In this document: positions 17,301 through 25,706 of the stretch, in pieces | Layout: the number at the start of each line of letters is the position of its first letter | Numbering within the stretch: position 1 is the stretch's first letter | Source of the DNA: Neisseria dentiae | GTDB taxonomy: Bacteria > Pseudomonadota > Gammaproteobacteria > Burkholderiales > Neisseriaceae | Assembly: GCF_024580525.1 (NCBI RefSeq) | Contig: NZ_JANIKQ010000017.1 | Location: 1-62,876, forward strand | Direction: 5' to 3' | Length of the DNA: 62,876 nucleotides | Program-made: the position numbers and the translations under genes | Notes under the pieces: model-generated | What the model was told of the DNA's origin: nothing | Seen by the model: the letters and a program-made list of their open reading frames with translations, nothing else | Database searches by the model: none

Positions 17301-17464
17301 AGGGTCTGTCGACAATTAACGCAACGGCGGTATTTTTGGTCAAAAATCCCCGTCTGCGGCGTTAAAAATGCTCGCAAGGTGTTCAACCTTGCTGCGCTTT
17401 TTGCCTTGCATACGCGGTTTTTGCCTCAAAAAACCGCTTCGCCGGTCAATTGTCAACAGACCCT
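17301..17464. repeat. MITE-like repeat with AGGGTCTGTCGACAATT ends, copy 1
   Basis: A 164-bp element with near-perfect terminal inverted repeats (AGGGTCTGTCGACAATT / AATTGTCAACAGACCCT). The interior (CGGCGGTATTTTTGGTCAA, GCAAGGTGTTCAACCTTGC) recurs at 45948-46112. It is non-coding. It lies just upstream of mfd, within about 20 bp of the start codon, so it may supply or disturb the mfd promoter. Confidence 0.75.
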
Positions 17465-17484
17465 AAACTGCTGCCGATAACGTT

Positions 17485-20400
17485 ATGAACCACCCCATCC
17501 CCGCCCCTTCGCAAAAATCCCGCTGGCCGGATTTAACCCGCGGCAGCCTGCCGTGGGCGTTAACACAAAGCCTGCCTGAAAAACTGCTGAAAGTGATTCT
17601 CACACAAGATGTCGAGCAGGCGCTGCGCTTGCAGATTGCTTGGCAGTTTTTTCGCCCGCAGGATCAGGCCGTGTTTCTGCCCGATTGGGAAACGCTGCCC
17701 TATGAGCGCTTTTCGCCGCATCAGGATTTGGTGTCGGAACGTTTGGCCGCGTTGTGGCAGGTGAAAAGCGGTTTGGCCGACGTGTTGATCGTTCCTGTGG
17801 CCACCGCCATGCAGAAACTCGCGCCGGTGTCGTTTCTGCTCGGCCGCACGTTTTGGCTGAAAACGGGGCAGACGCTCGATGCCGAAGCCTTGCGCGGCAA
17901 TCTGGTCGACGCGGGTTACAGCCATGTTTCCAACGTGGTGGCCTCGGGTGAATTCGCCATGCGCGGCGGCATTTTGGATATTTTCCCGATGGGTTCGGAG
18001 CTGCCCTACCGCTTGGATTTGTTCGGCGACGAAATCGACAGCATCAAAACCTTCGATCCCGATACGCAGCGCACCATCGCGCCGGTTTCCGAAATCCGCC
18101 TGTTGCCGGCGCACGAGTTCCCCACCGACGACGACGCGCAAAAAATCTTCCGCGCCCGTTTCCGCGAGGAAATCAACGCCGACCATCACGCCGCCGCCGT
18201 GTATAAGGCGGTGAGCAGCGGCCATTTCGGTGCAGGGGTGGAATATTATCTGCCGCTGTTTTTTGAAAACGAGTTGGCCAGCGTGTTCGACTACATCGGC
18301 GACGAGGCGCTGTTTGTCTGCATCGGCGACGTGCACGCCGAAGCCTCGCGCTTTTGGGCGGACGTAAAATCGCGCTTTGCGATGGCACAGGGCGACGAAA
18401 CCTATCCGCCTTTGCCCCCGCAGCATTTGTATCTCAGCGAAGACCAATTTGCAGGCCGTCTGAAAGCCTACGGCCAAATCCTGCCCGATTTGAACGGCAA
18501 GCGCCACGCACTGCCCGATGTGGCGGTGAACCGCCAGTCCGAAACCCCGCTCGCCGCGCTGCAAAACTTTCAGACGGCCTTTAACGGCCGCATTCTGCTC
18601 ACCGCCGAAAGCGCGGGGCGGCGCGAAACCATGCTCGGTTTTTTCGCCCAACACGGCCTGAAACCAAAAAGCGTGGATGGCTGGCAGGCGTTTTTAAGCA
18701 GTGATGCGCCGCTGGCGATTACGGTGACGCCGCTGGCTTATGGCTTTCAGACAATAGTAGGTCGGGCATTCATGCCCGACACCGATGCCGCATCACAAAC
18801 CCCGTCGGGCATGAATGCCCGACCTACTCTACCGATTGCCGTCATCACCGAATCCGACCTCTACCAATACGTCTCCAAAAGCCGCAATGTGCGGCGCAAA
18901 AAGCACGCGCAGGTTTCAGACGGCCTCTTGCGCGATTTGGCCGAAATCAATATCGGCGACCCGGTGGTGCACGAAGAACACGGCATCGGCCGCTATATGG
19001 GCTTGGTGGGCATGGATTTGGGCGAAGGCGTCAGCGAAATGATGCTGCTTGAATACGCGGGCGAAGCACAGCTTTATGTACCGGTGTCGCAGCTGCACCT
19101 GATCAGCCGCTATTCCGGCCAGGCACATGAGAACGTGCAACTGCACAAACTCGGCAGCGGCGCGTGGAGCAAAGCCAAGCGCAAAGCCGCCGAAAAAGCG
19201 CGCGACACCGCTGCCGAACTGCTCAACCTCTATGCCCAACGCGCGGCGCAGGAAGGCTTTAAATTCGCCTTCAACGAACAGGATTACCAAGCCTTTGCCG
19301 ACGGCTTCGGCTACGAAGAAACCGAAGATCAGGCCGCTGCCATCGGCGCGGTGCTGAAAGACCTCACCCAAGGCAAGCCGATGGACAGATTGGTGTGCGG
19401 CGACGTCGGCTTCGGAAAAACCGAAGTCGCGCTGCGCGCCGCGTTTGTGGCGGTAATGGGCGGCAAACAGGTGGCCGTGCTTGCCCCCACCACCCTGCTG
19501 GTGGAGCAGCACGCGCAGAATTTTGCCGACCGCTTCGCCGATTTTCCCGTGAAAGTGGCCAGCCTGTCGCGCTTTAACAGCGGCAAAACCACCACCGCCA
19601 CCCTCAAAGGCATGGCCGAAGGCACGGTGGATATTGTGATCGGCACCCACAAACTGGTGCAGGACGACATCAAATTCAAAAACTTAGGGCTGGTGATTAT
19701 CGACGAAGAACACCGCTTCGGCGTGCGCCAGAAAGAACAGCTCAAACGCCTGCGCGCCAACGTCGATATTCTCACCCTCACCGCCACGCCGATTCCGCGC
19801 ACGCTCAGCATGGCGCTGGAAGGGCTGCGCGATTTCTCACTGATTACCACCGCTCCCAGCCGCCGTTTGGCAGTAAAAACCTTTGTCAAACCCTTCAGCG
19901 AAGGCAGCGTGCGCGAAGCCGTACTGCGCGAACTCAAGCGCGGCGGGCAAGTGTTTTTCCTGCACAATGAAGTGGAAACCATCGAAAATATGCGCGAACG
20001 GCTGGAAACGCTGCTGCCCGAAGCGCGCATCGGCGTCGCCCACGGCCAGTTGCGCGAGCGCGAGCTGGAGCAGGTGATGCGCGACTTTCTGCAACAGCGT
20101 TTTAACGTGTTGCTGTGTTCCACCATCATCGAAACCGGCATCGACATCCCCAACGCCAACACCATCATCATCAACCGCGCCGACAAATTCGGCCTCGCAC
20201 AACTGCACCAATTGCGCGGGCGCGTCGGCCGCAGCCACCACCAAGCCTACGCCTACCTGCTCACCCCCGAATACATCACCAAAGACGCCGAAAAACGGCT
20301 CGACGCGATTGCGGCGGCAGACGAACTCGGCGCCGGCTTCACGCTGGCGATGCAAGATTTGGAAATCCGCGGCGCCGGCGAAATTCTCGGCGAAGGCCAG

Positions 20401-20946
20401 AGCGGCGAAATGATGCAGGTCGGCTTCACGCTCTACACCGAAATGCTCAAACAGGCCGTGCGCGACCTCAAAAAAGGCCGCCAGCCCGATTTGGACGCGC
20501 CTTTGGGTGTGACCACCGAAATCAAACTGCACAGCCCTGCACTCCTGCCCGAAAGCTACTGCCCCGACATTCACGAACGGCTGGTACTCTACAAGCGACT
20601 CGCTACCTGCGAAACCGAAGCGCAAATCAACGCCGTGCACGAAGAGCTGGTCGACCGCTTCGGCCTGCCCGAACAACCGGTGAAAACCCTGATCGAAAGC
20701 CACCGCATCCGCCTAAGCGCCAAAGCGATGGGCATAGACGCGATTGATGCCACCGGCGAAGCCGTTACCCTCACCTTCGGCAAAAACCACAACCGCGACC
20801 CCGCCGACATCATCATGCTGATGCAGAGCAACAAAAACTGGCGCATGGCCGGCCCCGACAAACTGCGCGTGGGCGCAGTGTCGGACGATGTGGAAACGCG
20901 GATTCACACCGTGAAAACGGTGTTGAAAAAATTGGCGGGGAAATAA
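17485..20946 (+). CDS. mfd: Transcription-repair coupling factor
   Basis: An 1153-residue translocase that removes stalled RNA polymerase and recruits UvrA. Domains in order: UvrB-like N-terminus (WETLPYERFSPH at ~75), RNA-polymerase-interaction domain (IGDPVVHEEHGIGRYMGL at ~490), helicase with Walker A GDVGFGKTEVALR (~640) and DEEH box (~738), RecG-like motifs (RGRVGRSHHQAYAYL), and a C-terminal TRCF domain. An exact 24-bp inverted repeat is embedded in frame at 18757-18827 (residues ~425-448), and three uptake sequences lie within the gene. The reading frame is intact. Confidence 0.93.
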   Translation: MNHPIPAPSQKSRWPDLTRGSLPWALTQSLPEKLLKVILTQDVEQALRLQIAWQFFRPQDQAVFLPDWETLPYERFSPHQDLVSERLAALWQVKSGLADVLIVPVATAMQKLAPVSFLLGRTFWLKTGQTLDAEALRGNLVDAGYSHVSNVVASGEFAMRGGILDIFPMGSELPYRLDLFGDEIDSIKTFDPDTQRTIAPVSEIRLLPAHEFPTDDDAQKIFRARFREEINADHHAAAVYKAVSSGHFGAGVEYYLPLFFENELASVFDYIGDEALFVCIGDVHAEASRFWADVKSRFAMAQGDETYPPLPPQHLYLSEDQFAGRLKAYGQILPDLNGKRHALPDVAVNRQSETPLAALQNFQTAFNGRILLTAESAGRRETMLGFFAQHGLKPKSVDGWQAFLSSDAPLAITVTPLAYGFQTIVGRAFMPDTDAASQTPSGMNARPTLPIAVITESDLYQYVSKSRNVRRKKHAQVSDGLLRDLAEINIGDPVVHEEHGIGRYMGLVGMDLGEGVSEMMLLEYAGEAQLYVPVSQLHLISRYSGQAHENVQLHKLGSGAWSKAKRKAAEKARDTAAELLNLYAQRAAQEGFKFAFNEQDYQAFADGFGYEETEDQAAAIGAVLKDLTQGKPMDRLVCGDVGFGKTEVALRAAFVAVMGGKQVAVLAPTTLLVEQHAQNFADRFADFPVKVASLSRFNSGKTTTATLKGMAEGTVDIVIGTHKLVQDDIKFKNLGLVIIDEEHRFGVRQKEQLKRLRANVDILTLTATPIPRTLSMALEGLRDFSLITTAPSRRLAVKTFVKPFSEGSVREAVLRELKRGGQVFFLHNEVETIENMRERLETLLPEARIGVAHGQLRERELEQVMRDFLQQRFNVLLCSTIIETGIDIPNANTIIINRADKFGLAQLHQLRGRVGRSHHQAYAYLLTPEYITKDAEKRLDAIAAADELGAGFTLAMQDLEIRGAGEILGEGQSGEMMQVGFTLYTEMLKQAVRDLKKGRQPDLDAPLGVTTEIKLHSPALLPESYCPDIHERLVLYKRLATCETEAQINAVHEELVDRFGLPEQPVKTLIESHRIRLSAKAMGIDAIDATGEAVTLTFGKNHNRDPADIIMLMQSNKNWRMAGPDKLRVGAVSDDVETRIHTVKTVLKKLAGK
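18757..18827. repeat. Palindromic repeat embedded in mfd coding sequence
   Basis: Two 24-bp arms, exact reverse complements (each beginning or ending GTAGGTCGGGCAT...), flank 23 bases. The arms encode VGRAFMPD and SGMNARPT in frame, adding a short insert before the RNA-polymerase-interaction domain. Confidence 0.85.
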
Positions 20947-20952
20947 AACGGC

Positions 20953-20980
20953 AGGCCGTCTGAAAAGTTTTCAGACGGCC
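20953..20980. terminator. Inverted uptake-sequence terminator after mfd
   Basis: AGGCCGTCTGAAAA and TTTTCAGACGGCC form a hairpin right after the mfd stop. A further single uptake sequence follows at 20998-21009. Confidence 0.85.
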
Positions 20981-21091
20981 CCACCTTACCCGCTCAGGCC
21001 GTCTGAAAATCCGTTCGCACCAATGCCGTTGAGATATAAAAATGCTGTTATTATAATGCCGCCGTCCGTATATTTAAGGTGAAACGTCGAT

Positions 21092-21745
21092 ATGAGCGGC
21101 ATTTGGGGCAATCCGGCATTTCTCGCAGCTATCCTTTCCGTTTTCGCATTCCTGGTTTTCCGAACCGTTTCCGGCAGCCGTAAAAAAGCGCGCGGCAACG
21201 CGGTTTACAGCCTGTCGTTCCACAGCGACAACCATCCGCTGGCACCCCAGCTTTTCGCCGACACGAGCGGCTGCGCCGGAGTGTTTTCACGGCAGGGCAA
21301 TCTGCACGATGCGGCATTTGAAGCGCAATATCCGGTGGGCGGAATGTTGTCGTTCAACGGCGAAAGCCATCTGATTTCGCGCAGGCAGAAATACTTGTCG
21401 GCCGAAGCCGGCCGGCAGCCGCAATTCGGCTATGCGCTTTATTTCCAGGCGTTTGAAAAAAGCGAGTTTCCGCTGCTGATCACGTTTGCCGGGCAGCGGC
21501 ATTACCGCCATATTTTCTTAGACGAAGAAGGCTGCACCCTAACCGCCGCCAACGGCAAAGCCGCCCGCCTGCCCTATGCGCAGTTGTGTTTCAAGGCGCG
21601 GGAAAAACGCCTTACACTGAAAACCGACCGCGAAGAGCATATCGTCAAGCGCAGCGAATTGCGCCCTGCCGACCGGCAGATTTTGGAAGCGGTGCTGCAA
21701 AAGTATGCGGCTTCGATCAATTTGGATCCCGATGATTTCTCATAA
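21092..21745 (+). CDS. Membrane-anchored protein of unknown function
   Basis: A 217-residue protein with one N-terminal transmembrane helix (FLAAILSVFAFLVF) followed by a basic stop-transfer stretch (SRKKARGN). The C-terminal domain of about 180 residues is cytoplasmic by the positive-inside rule. It contains mixed beta-rich segments (GYALYFQAFEKSEFPLLITFAG, HIFLDEEGCTLTAANG). I recognise no family. It is monocistronic, between mfd and adhE. Confidence 0.6.
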   Translation: MSGIWGNPAFLAAILSVFAFLVFRTVSGSRKKARGNAVYSLSFHSDNHPLAPQLFADTSGCAGVFSRQGNLHDAAFEAQYPVGGMLSFNGESHLISRRQKYLSAEAGRQPQFGYALYFQAFEKSEFPLLITFAGQRHYRHIFLDEEGCTLTAANGKAARLPYAQLCFKAREKRLTLKTDREEHIVKRSELRPADRQILEAVLQKYAASINLDPDDFS

Positions 21746-21843
21746 ACCGCATAGCGGCAAAGTGGGCGGAACTTGCCCCCGCATTGGTTTGCTCCGGCGG
21801 TAATAACGTAATCCGCAATCAAACATCACGCCAAAATCTGCCC

Positions 21844-21874
21844 GGGCCGTCTGAAAACAACTTTCAGACGGCCT
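21844..21874. terminator. Inverted uptake-sequence hairpin
   Basis: GGCCGTCTGAAA and TTTCAGACGGCC enclose a short loop downstream of the membrane-anchored protein gene. Confidence 0.75.
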
Positions 21875-21958
21875 GAAACCTTTGCAACATTCAAAAAGCA
21901 TCACAGATCACGGCAAATAGACATTTCAGACGGCCACAACAAATTTTGCAAAGGTCTC
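21875..21958. repeat. Short (84-bp) element with GAAACCTTTGCAA/TTTTGCAAAGGTCTC ends
   Basis: Same terminal inverted repeats as the 143-bp family but a different, shorter interior carrying an uptake sequence at 21926-21936. It suggests the ends, not the interior, are what is mobilised. Confidence 0.65.
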
Positions 21959-22262
21959 GGCCTGATTGCTTCTGCAAAATGTAATTATGATACACGCCAG
22001 CCATATTTCATTTCAATCCGAATAAACCATCGGCGGCAGCGCGGACTATAGGGTAAAACCAACGATACGCCCCTATTCTTAAATATATTAACAAATATTT
22101 TTTATTTCAACGGCTTAAATTCTGAAAACCAATCAAAAACAAGCCCTGCGGCAAAGCAAGGTGTTTTATGATGTAAGTCAAGAATATTTGTAACAATATT
22201 ACTTATACTGCTCTCAATGAAAATTTATTACTTTACCCTTACTTCTTTTCAGGAGAGACACA
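21959..22262. other. AT-rich upstream region of adhE
   Basis: About 300 bp with no gene. It holds a TATACT hexamer at 22204-22209 that could be a -10 element and a good AGGAGA ribosome site at 22249-22254. No FNR-type dyad was recognised by eye. Confidence 0.4.
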
Positions 22263-24878
22263 ATGAACGCACCTGCCGATAACACTGTCAGCCCCGCCGT
22301 AGCCGAGGTCAACCGTTTGGTTGAGAAAGGGTTGGTTGCGCTGGATCAATTCCGCACGCTCAATCAAGAACAAATCGACTATATCGTGGCCAAAGCCTCG
22401 ATTGCCGCGCTCGACAAACACGGCGTGCTGGCCATGCACGCGGTGGAAGAAACCGGCCGCGGCGTGTTTGAAGACAAAGCCACTAAAAACCTGTTTGCCT
22501 GCGAAAACGTGGTGCGCCGCCTGCGCGATTTGAAAACCGTGGGCGTGATTAGCGAAGACGACGTAACCGGCATCACCGAAATCGCCGACCCGGTGGGCGT
22601 TATCTGCGGCATCATCCCCACCACCAACCCCACTTCTACCACGATTTTCAAAGCCCTGATTGCGCTGAAAACCCGCAATCCGATTATTTTCTCTTTCCAC
22701 CCTTCCGCCCAGCAATGTTCCGCCCACGCCGCGCAAATCGTGCGCGATGCCGCCATCGCCGCAGGCGCGCCGGAAAACTGCGTGCAATGGATTGAAAAAC
22801 CCTCGATGGAAGGCACGTCTTCACTGATGAAACACCCCGGCGTGGCCACCATTTTGGCCACCGGCGGCAACGCGATGGTGGAGGCGGCTTATTCATGCGG
22901 CAAACCCGCGCTCGGCGTGGGAGCGGGCAACGTTCCTGCCTATGTGGAAAAATCCGCCAACATCAAGCAGGCCGCCCATGATATCGTGATGTCGAAAGCG
23001 TTCGACAACGGCATGATCTGCGCCAGCGAGCAGGCCGTTATCGCCGACAAAGAAATTTATAACGATCTGACCGACGAATTCAAATCCTACGGCGTGTATT
23101 TCGCCAACAAGAAAGAAAAGGCGCTGCTCGAAGAGTTCATCTTCGGCGTGAAAGCCAACAGCGCCAACTGCGGCGGCGCCAAACTCAATGCGGCCGTGGT
23201 GGGCAAATCGGCCGCCTGGATTGCCGAACAGGCCGGTTTCAAAGTGCCCGAAAAAACCAACATCATTATGGTGGAATGCCGCGAAGTCGGCCCCAAAGAG
23301 CCGCTGACCCGCGAAAAACTCTCGCCCGTGCTGGCCATGCTCAAAGCCGAAACCACCGAAGAAGGTTTGAAATTCTCCGAAGAAATGGTGGAATTCGACG
23401 GCCTCGGCCACTCCGCCGCCATCCACACCGCCGACAAAGAGCTGGTGAAAACCTTCGGCGAGCGCGTGAAAGCCCTGCGCGTGATTTGGAACTCCCCCTC
23501 TTCGTTCGGCGGCATCGGCGATGTGTATAACGCGTTTCTGCCCTCTCTGACCTTAGGCTGCGGCTCTTACGGTAAAAACTCCGTGGGCGGCAACGTTAAC
23601 GCCGTGAATCTGTTAAATATCAAAAAAGTAGGCCGTCGGAGAAACAACATGCAATGGTTTAAAGTGCCCGCCAAAATCTATTTCGAACGCGATTCCATCC
23701 AATATCTGCAAGATATGAAAGATTGCGAAAAAGTGATGATCGTTACCGACCGCTCCATGGTGGATTTGGGTTTTGTCGATAAAATCACCCACCAGCTCAA
23801 TCTGCGCAAAAACAAAGTTACCGTGCAGCTGTTTACCGACGTGGAAGCCGACCCCAGCGTGCAAACCGTGTATAAAGGCACCGACCTGATGCGCAGCTTC
23901 CAGCCCGACACCATTATCGCGCTGGGCGGCGGCTCGCCGATGGATGCGGCCAAAGCCATGTGGCTCTTCTACGAACAGCCGCAGGTTGACTTCGAAGATT
24001 TGGTTCAGAAGTTTATGGATATCCGCAAACGCGCGTTCCGCTTCCCCGAATTGGGCCGCAAAGCCAAATTTATCGGCATCCCCACCACTTCGGGCACCGG
24101 CTCCGAAGTAACGCCGTTCACCGTGATCAGCGACGGCGACAAAAAATACCCGATTGCCGACTACTCGCTCACGCCCACCATCGCCATCGTCGACCCCTCG
24201 TTCACCATGACCGTGCCCGCCAGCGTTACCGCCGACACCGGCATGGACGTGCTCACCCACGCGGTGGAAGCCTATGTTTCGGTGCTCGCCAACGACTTCA
24301 CCGACGGTTTGGCGCTACAAGCCATCAAGCTCGTGTTTGAATTTTTGGAACGCTCCTACAAATACGGCGCCGACGATCCCGAAGCCCGCGAACGTATGCA
24401 CAACGCCTCCACCATCGCCGGCATGGCTTTTGCCAACTCGTTTTTGGGCATCAACCACTCGCTGTCGCACAAAGTGGGCGGCAAATTCCACACCACCCAC
24501 GGCCGCACCAACGCGATTTTCCTGCCGCACGTTATCCGCTACAACGGCACACGCCCGCAGAAAACCGCTACATGGCCGAAATACAACTACTACAAAGCCG
24601 ACGTGAAATACCAGGAAATCGCCCGCACCCTCGGCCTGCCGTGCAGCACGCCGGCGGAAGGCGTGGAATCGTTTGCCAAAGCCTGCGACGAGTTGGCGCG
24701 CAAAGTAGGTATTAAAATGTCGTTCAAAGAGCAAGGCATCGACGAAAAAGCCTTTATCGCCGCCCGCAAAGAGCTGGCGCTGATGGCCTACGAAGACCAA
24801 TGCTCACCCGCCAACCCGCGCCTGCCCATGGTGGCCGATATGGAAGAAATCCTCACCAAGGCTTATTACGGCGAATAA
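22263..24878 (+). CDS. adhE: Bifunctional acetaldehyde-CoA/alcohol dehydrogenase
   Basis: An 871-residue fermentative enzyme reducing acetyl-CoA to ethanol via acetaldehyde. The N-terminal aldehyde dehydrogenase half has its catalytic Cys in DNGMICASEQAV. A linker follows, then an iron-type alcohol dehydrogenase half with GGGSPMDAAKAMW, TTSGTGSEVTPFTVI and metal-ligand His residues in NSFLGINHSLSHKVGGKFHTTHG (given here only as landmarks). Both halves are complete. It forms spirosomes in other bacteria. A long AT-rich leader suggests regulation, plausibly by oxygen. A terminator follows at once. Confidence 0.93.
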   Translation: MNAPADNTVSPAVAEVNRLVEKGLVALDQFRTLNQEQIDYIVAKASIAALDKHGVLAMHAVEETGRGVFEDKATKNLFACENVVRRLRDLKTVGVISEDDVTGITEIADPVGVICGIIPTTNPTSTTIFKALIALKTRNPIIFSFHPSAQQCSAHAAQIVRDAAIAAGAPENCVQWIEKPSMEGTSSLMKHPGVATILATGGNAMVEAAYSCGKPALGVGAGNVPAYVEKSANIKQAAHDIVMSKAFDNGMICASEQAVIADKEIYNDLTDEFKSYGVYFANKKEKALLEEFIFGVKANSANCGGAKLNAAVVGKSAAWIAEQAGFKVPEKTNIIMVECREVGPKEPLTREKLSPVLAMLKAETTEEGLKFSEEMVEFDGLGHSAAIHTADKELVKTFGERVKALRVIWNSPSSFGGIGDVYNAFLPSLTLGCGSYGKNSVGGNVNAVNLLNIKKVGRRRNNMQWFKVPAKIYFERDSIQYLQDMKDCEKVMIVTDRSMVDLGFVDKITHQLNLRKNKVTVQLFTDVEADPSVQTVYKGTDLMRSFQPDTIIALGGGSPMDAAKAMWLFYEQPQVDFEDLVQKFMDIRKRAFRFPELGRKAKFIGIPTTSGTGSEVTPFTVISDGDKKYPIADYSLTPTIAIVDPSFTMTVPASVTADTGMDVLTHAVEAYVSVLANDFTDGLALQAIKLVFEFLERSYKYGADDPEARERMHNASTIAGMAFANSFLGINHSLSHKVGGKFHTTHGRTNAIFLPHVIRYNGTRPQKTATWPKYNYYKADVKYQEIARTLGLPCSTPAEGVESFAKACDELARKVGIKMSFKEQGIDEKAFIAARKELALMAYEDQCSPANPRLPMVADMEEILTKAYYGE

Positions 24879-24899
24879 TGCGTTAACGCATTAAACAAC

Positions 24900-24931
24900 A
24901 GGCCGTCTGAAAAAATCTTTTCAGACGGCCT
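24900..24931. terminator. Inverted uptake-sequence terminator after adhE
   Basis: AGGCCGTCTGAAAA pairs with TTTTCAGACGGCCT, followed by a T-rich run (TGTGTTTTTT). Confidence 0.85.
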
Positions 24932-24971
24932 GTGTTTTTTGCATGGCGATGCATTTATATTCAATCAACTT

Positions 24972-24990
24972 GAGACCTTTGCAAAATCCC
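24972..24990. repeat. Solitary GAGACCTTTGCAAAA repeat end
   Basis: One terminal repeat of the 143-bp family without a matching partner nearby; probably a decayed copy interrupted by the next palindromic repeat. Confidence 0.5.
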
Positions 24991-25013
24991 TTTCGACACC
25001 TTAAAAACCCTGT

Positions 25014-25090
25014 GTCATGCTCGGGCCTGACCCGAGCATCTTTTTGTTTCAAAAGAAATAACAGATACCCGGGTCAAGCCCGGGTATGAC
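25014..25090. repeat. Paired GTCATGCTCGGGC palindromic repeat
   Basis: Two palindromic units (GTCATGCTCGGGCCTGACCC.. and ..GGGTCAAGCCCGGGTATGAC) are arranged as a larger inverted repeat, downstream of ybaB. A sister pair lies on the other side of ybaB at 25538-25612. Confidence 0.7.
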
Positions 25091-25125
25091 AACGGTTGGG
25101 TATTTCAGACGGCCTGTTGCCGCGC

Positions 25126-25461
25126 TTAACGGAAGAAATCGCCCATGCCTGCGGGCAGGCCCTGAGTGAATGCGCCCATGGTTTTGTTGGTGGTTTCTTC
25201 GGCCTTGTTGCCCGCATCGTTGATGGCGGCCAAAATCAGGTCTTCCAGCATTTCTTTATCGTCGGCGGCTTCCTGAATCAAATCTTGGCTGATGTCGATT
25301 TTGCGCACAACGTGGTTGCAGGTCATCACCACTTTCACCAAACCGTTGCCGGCTTCGCCGCTTACTTCGGTTTCGGCCAGTTTGGCCTGCGCTTTTTTCA
25401 TGTTTTCCTGCATTTGCTGGGCCTGTTTCATCAGACCGCCCAATCCGGCTTTTCCGAACAT
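25126..25461 (-). CDS. ybaB: YbaB/EbfC nucleoid-associated protein
   Basis: A 111-residue dimeric DNA-binding protein. It has the typical Gly/Met-rich start ([25 protein letters not shown]), the central [20 protein letters not shown] beta sheet and the C-terminal [16 protein letters not shown] helix. It lies downstream of dnaX in the same direction, as in many bacteria, but here the 245-bp gap holds a palindromic repeat pair and a terminator-like uptake-sequence hairpin, so cotranscription is weakened. Confidence 0.92.
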   Translation of the reverse strand: MFGKAGLGGLMKQAQQMQENMKKAQAKLAETEVSGEAGNGLVKVVMTCNHVVRKIDISQDLIQEAADDKEMLEDLILAAINDAGNKAEETTNKTMGAFTQGLPAGMGDFFR

Positions 25462-25537
25462 GGTGTGTACTCCTGTTTTAAAGTTTGGGATTAAAAAGTA
25501 AGTTTATAGTTAAACTACTTAATTCAGTAACAGTTCC

Positions 25538-25612
25538 GTCATACCCGGGCTTGACCCGGGTATCTTGCTTTTCATCAAGTTTTAAGATACTCGGGTCAAG
25601 CCCGAGTATGAC
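25538..25612. repeat. Paired GTCATACCCGGGC palindromic repeat
   Basis: Two units (starting GTCATACCCGGGCTTGACCC and ending CCCGAGTATGAC) form a large inverted repeat between dnaX and ybaB. Single relatives lie at 35114-35142 and 44605-44639. Confidence 0.7.
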
Positions 25613-25664
25613 GTCCGTTATTTTTCTTAAGTTGATTAACTATAGTTGTTTGCCAACTCAATTA

Positions 25665-25703
25665 AGGCCGTCTGAACGGTTTGGCAAGGCTTTCAGACGG
25701 CCT
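25665..25703. terminator. Inverted uptake-sequence terminator after dnaX
   Basis: AGGCCGTCTGAA and TTCAGACGGCCT flank a 15-base loop, 4 bp after the dnaX stop (minus strand). Confidence 0.75.
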
Positions 25704-25706
25704 GCG

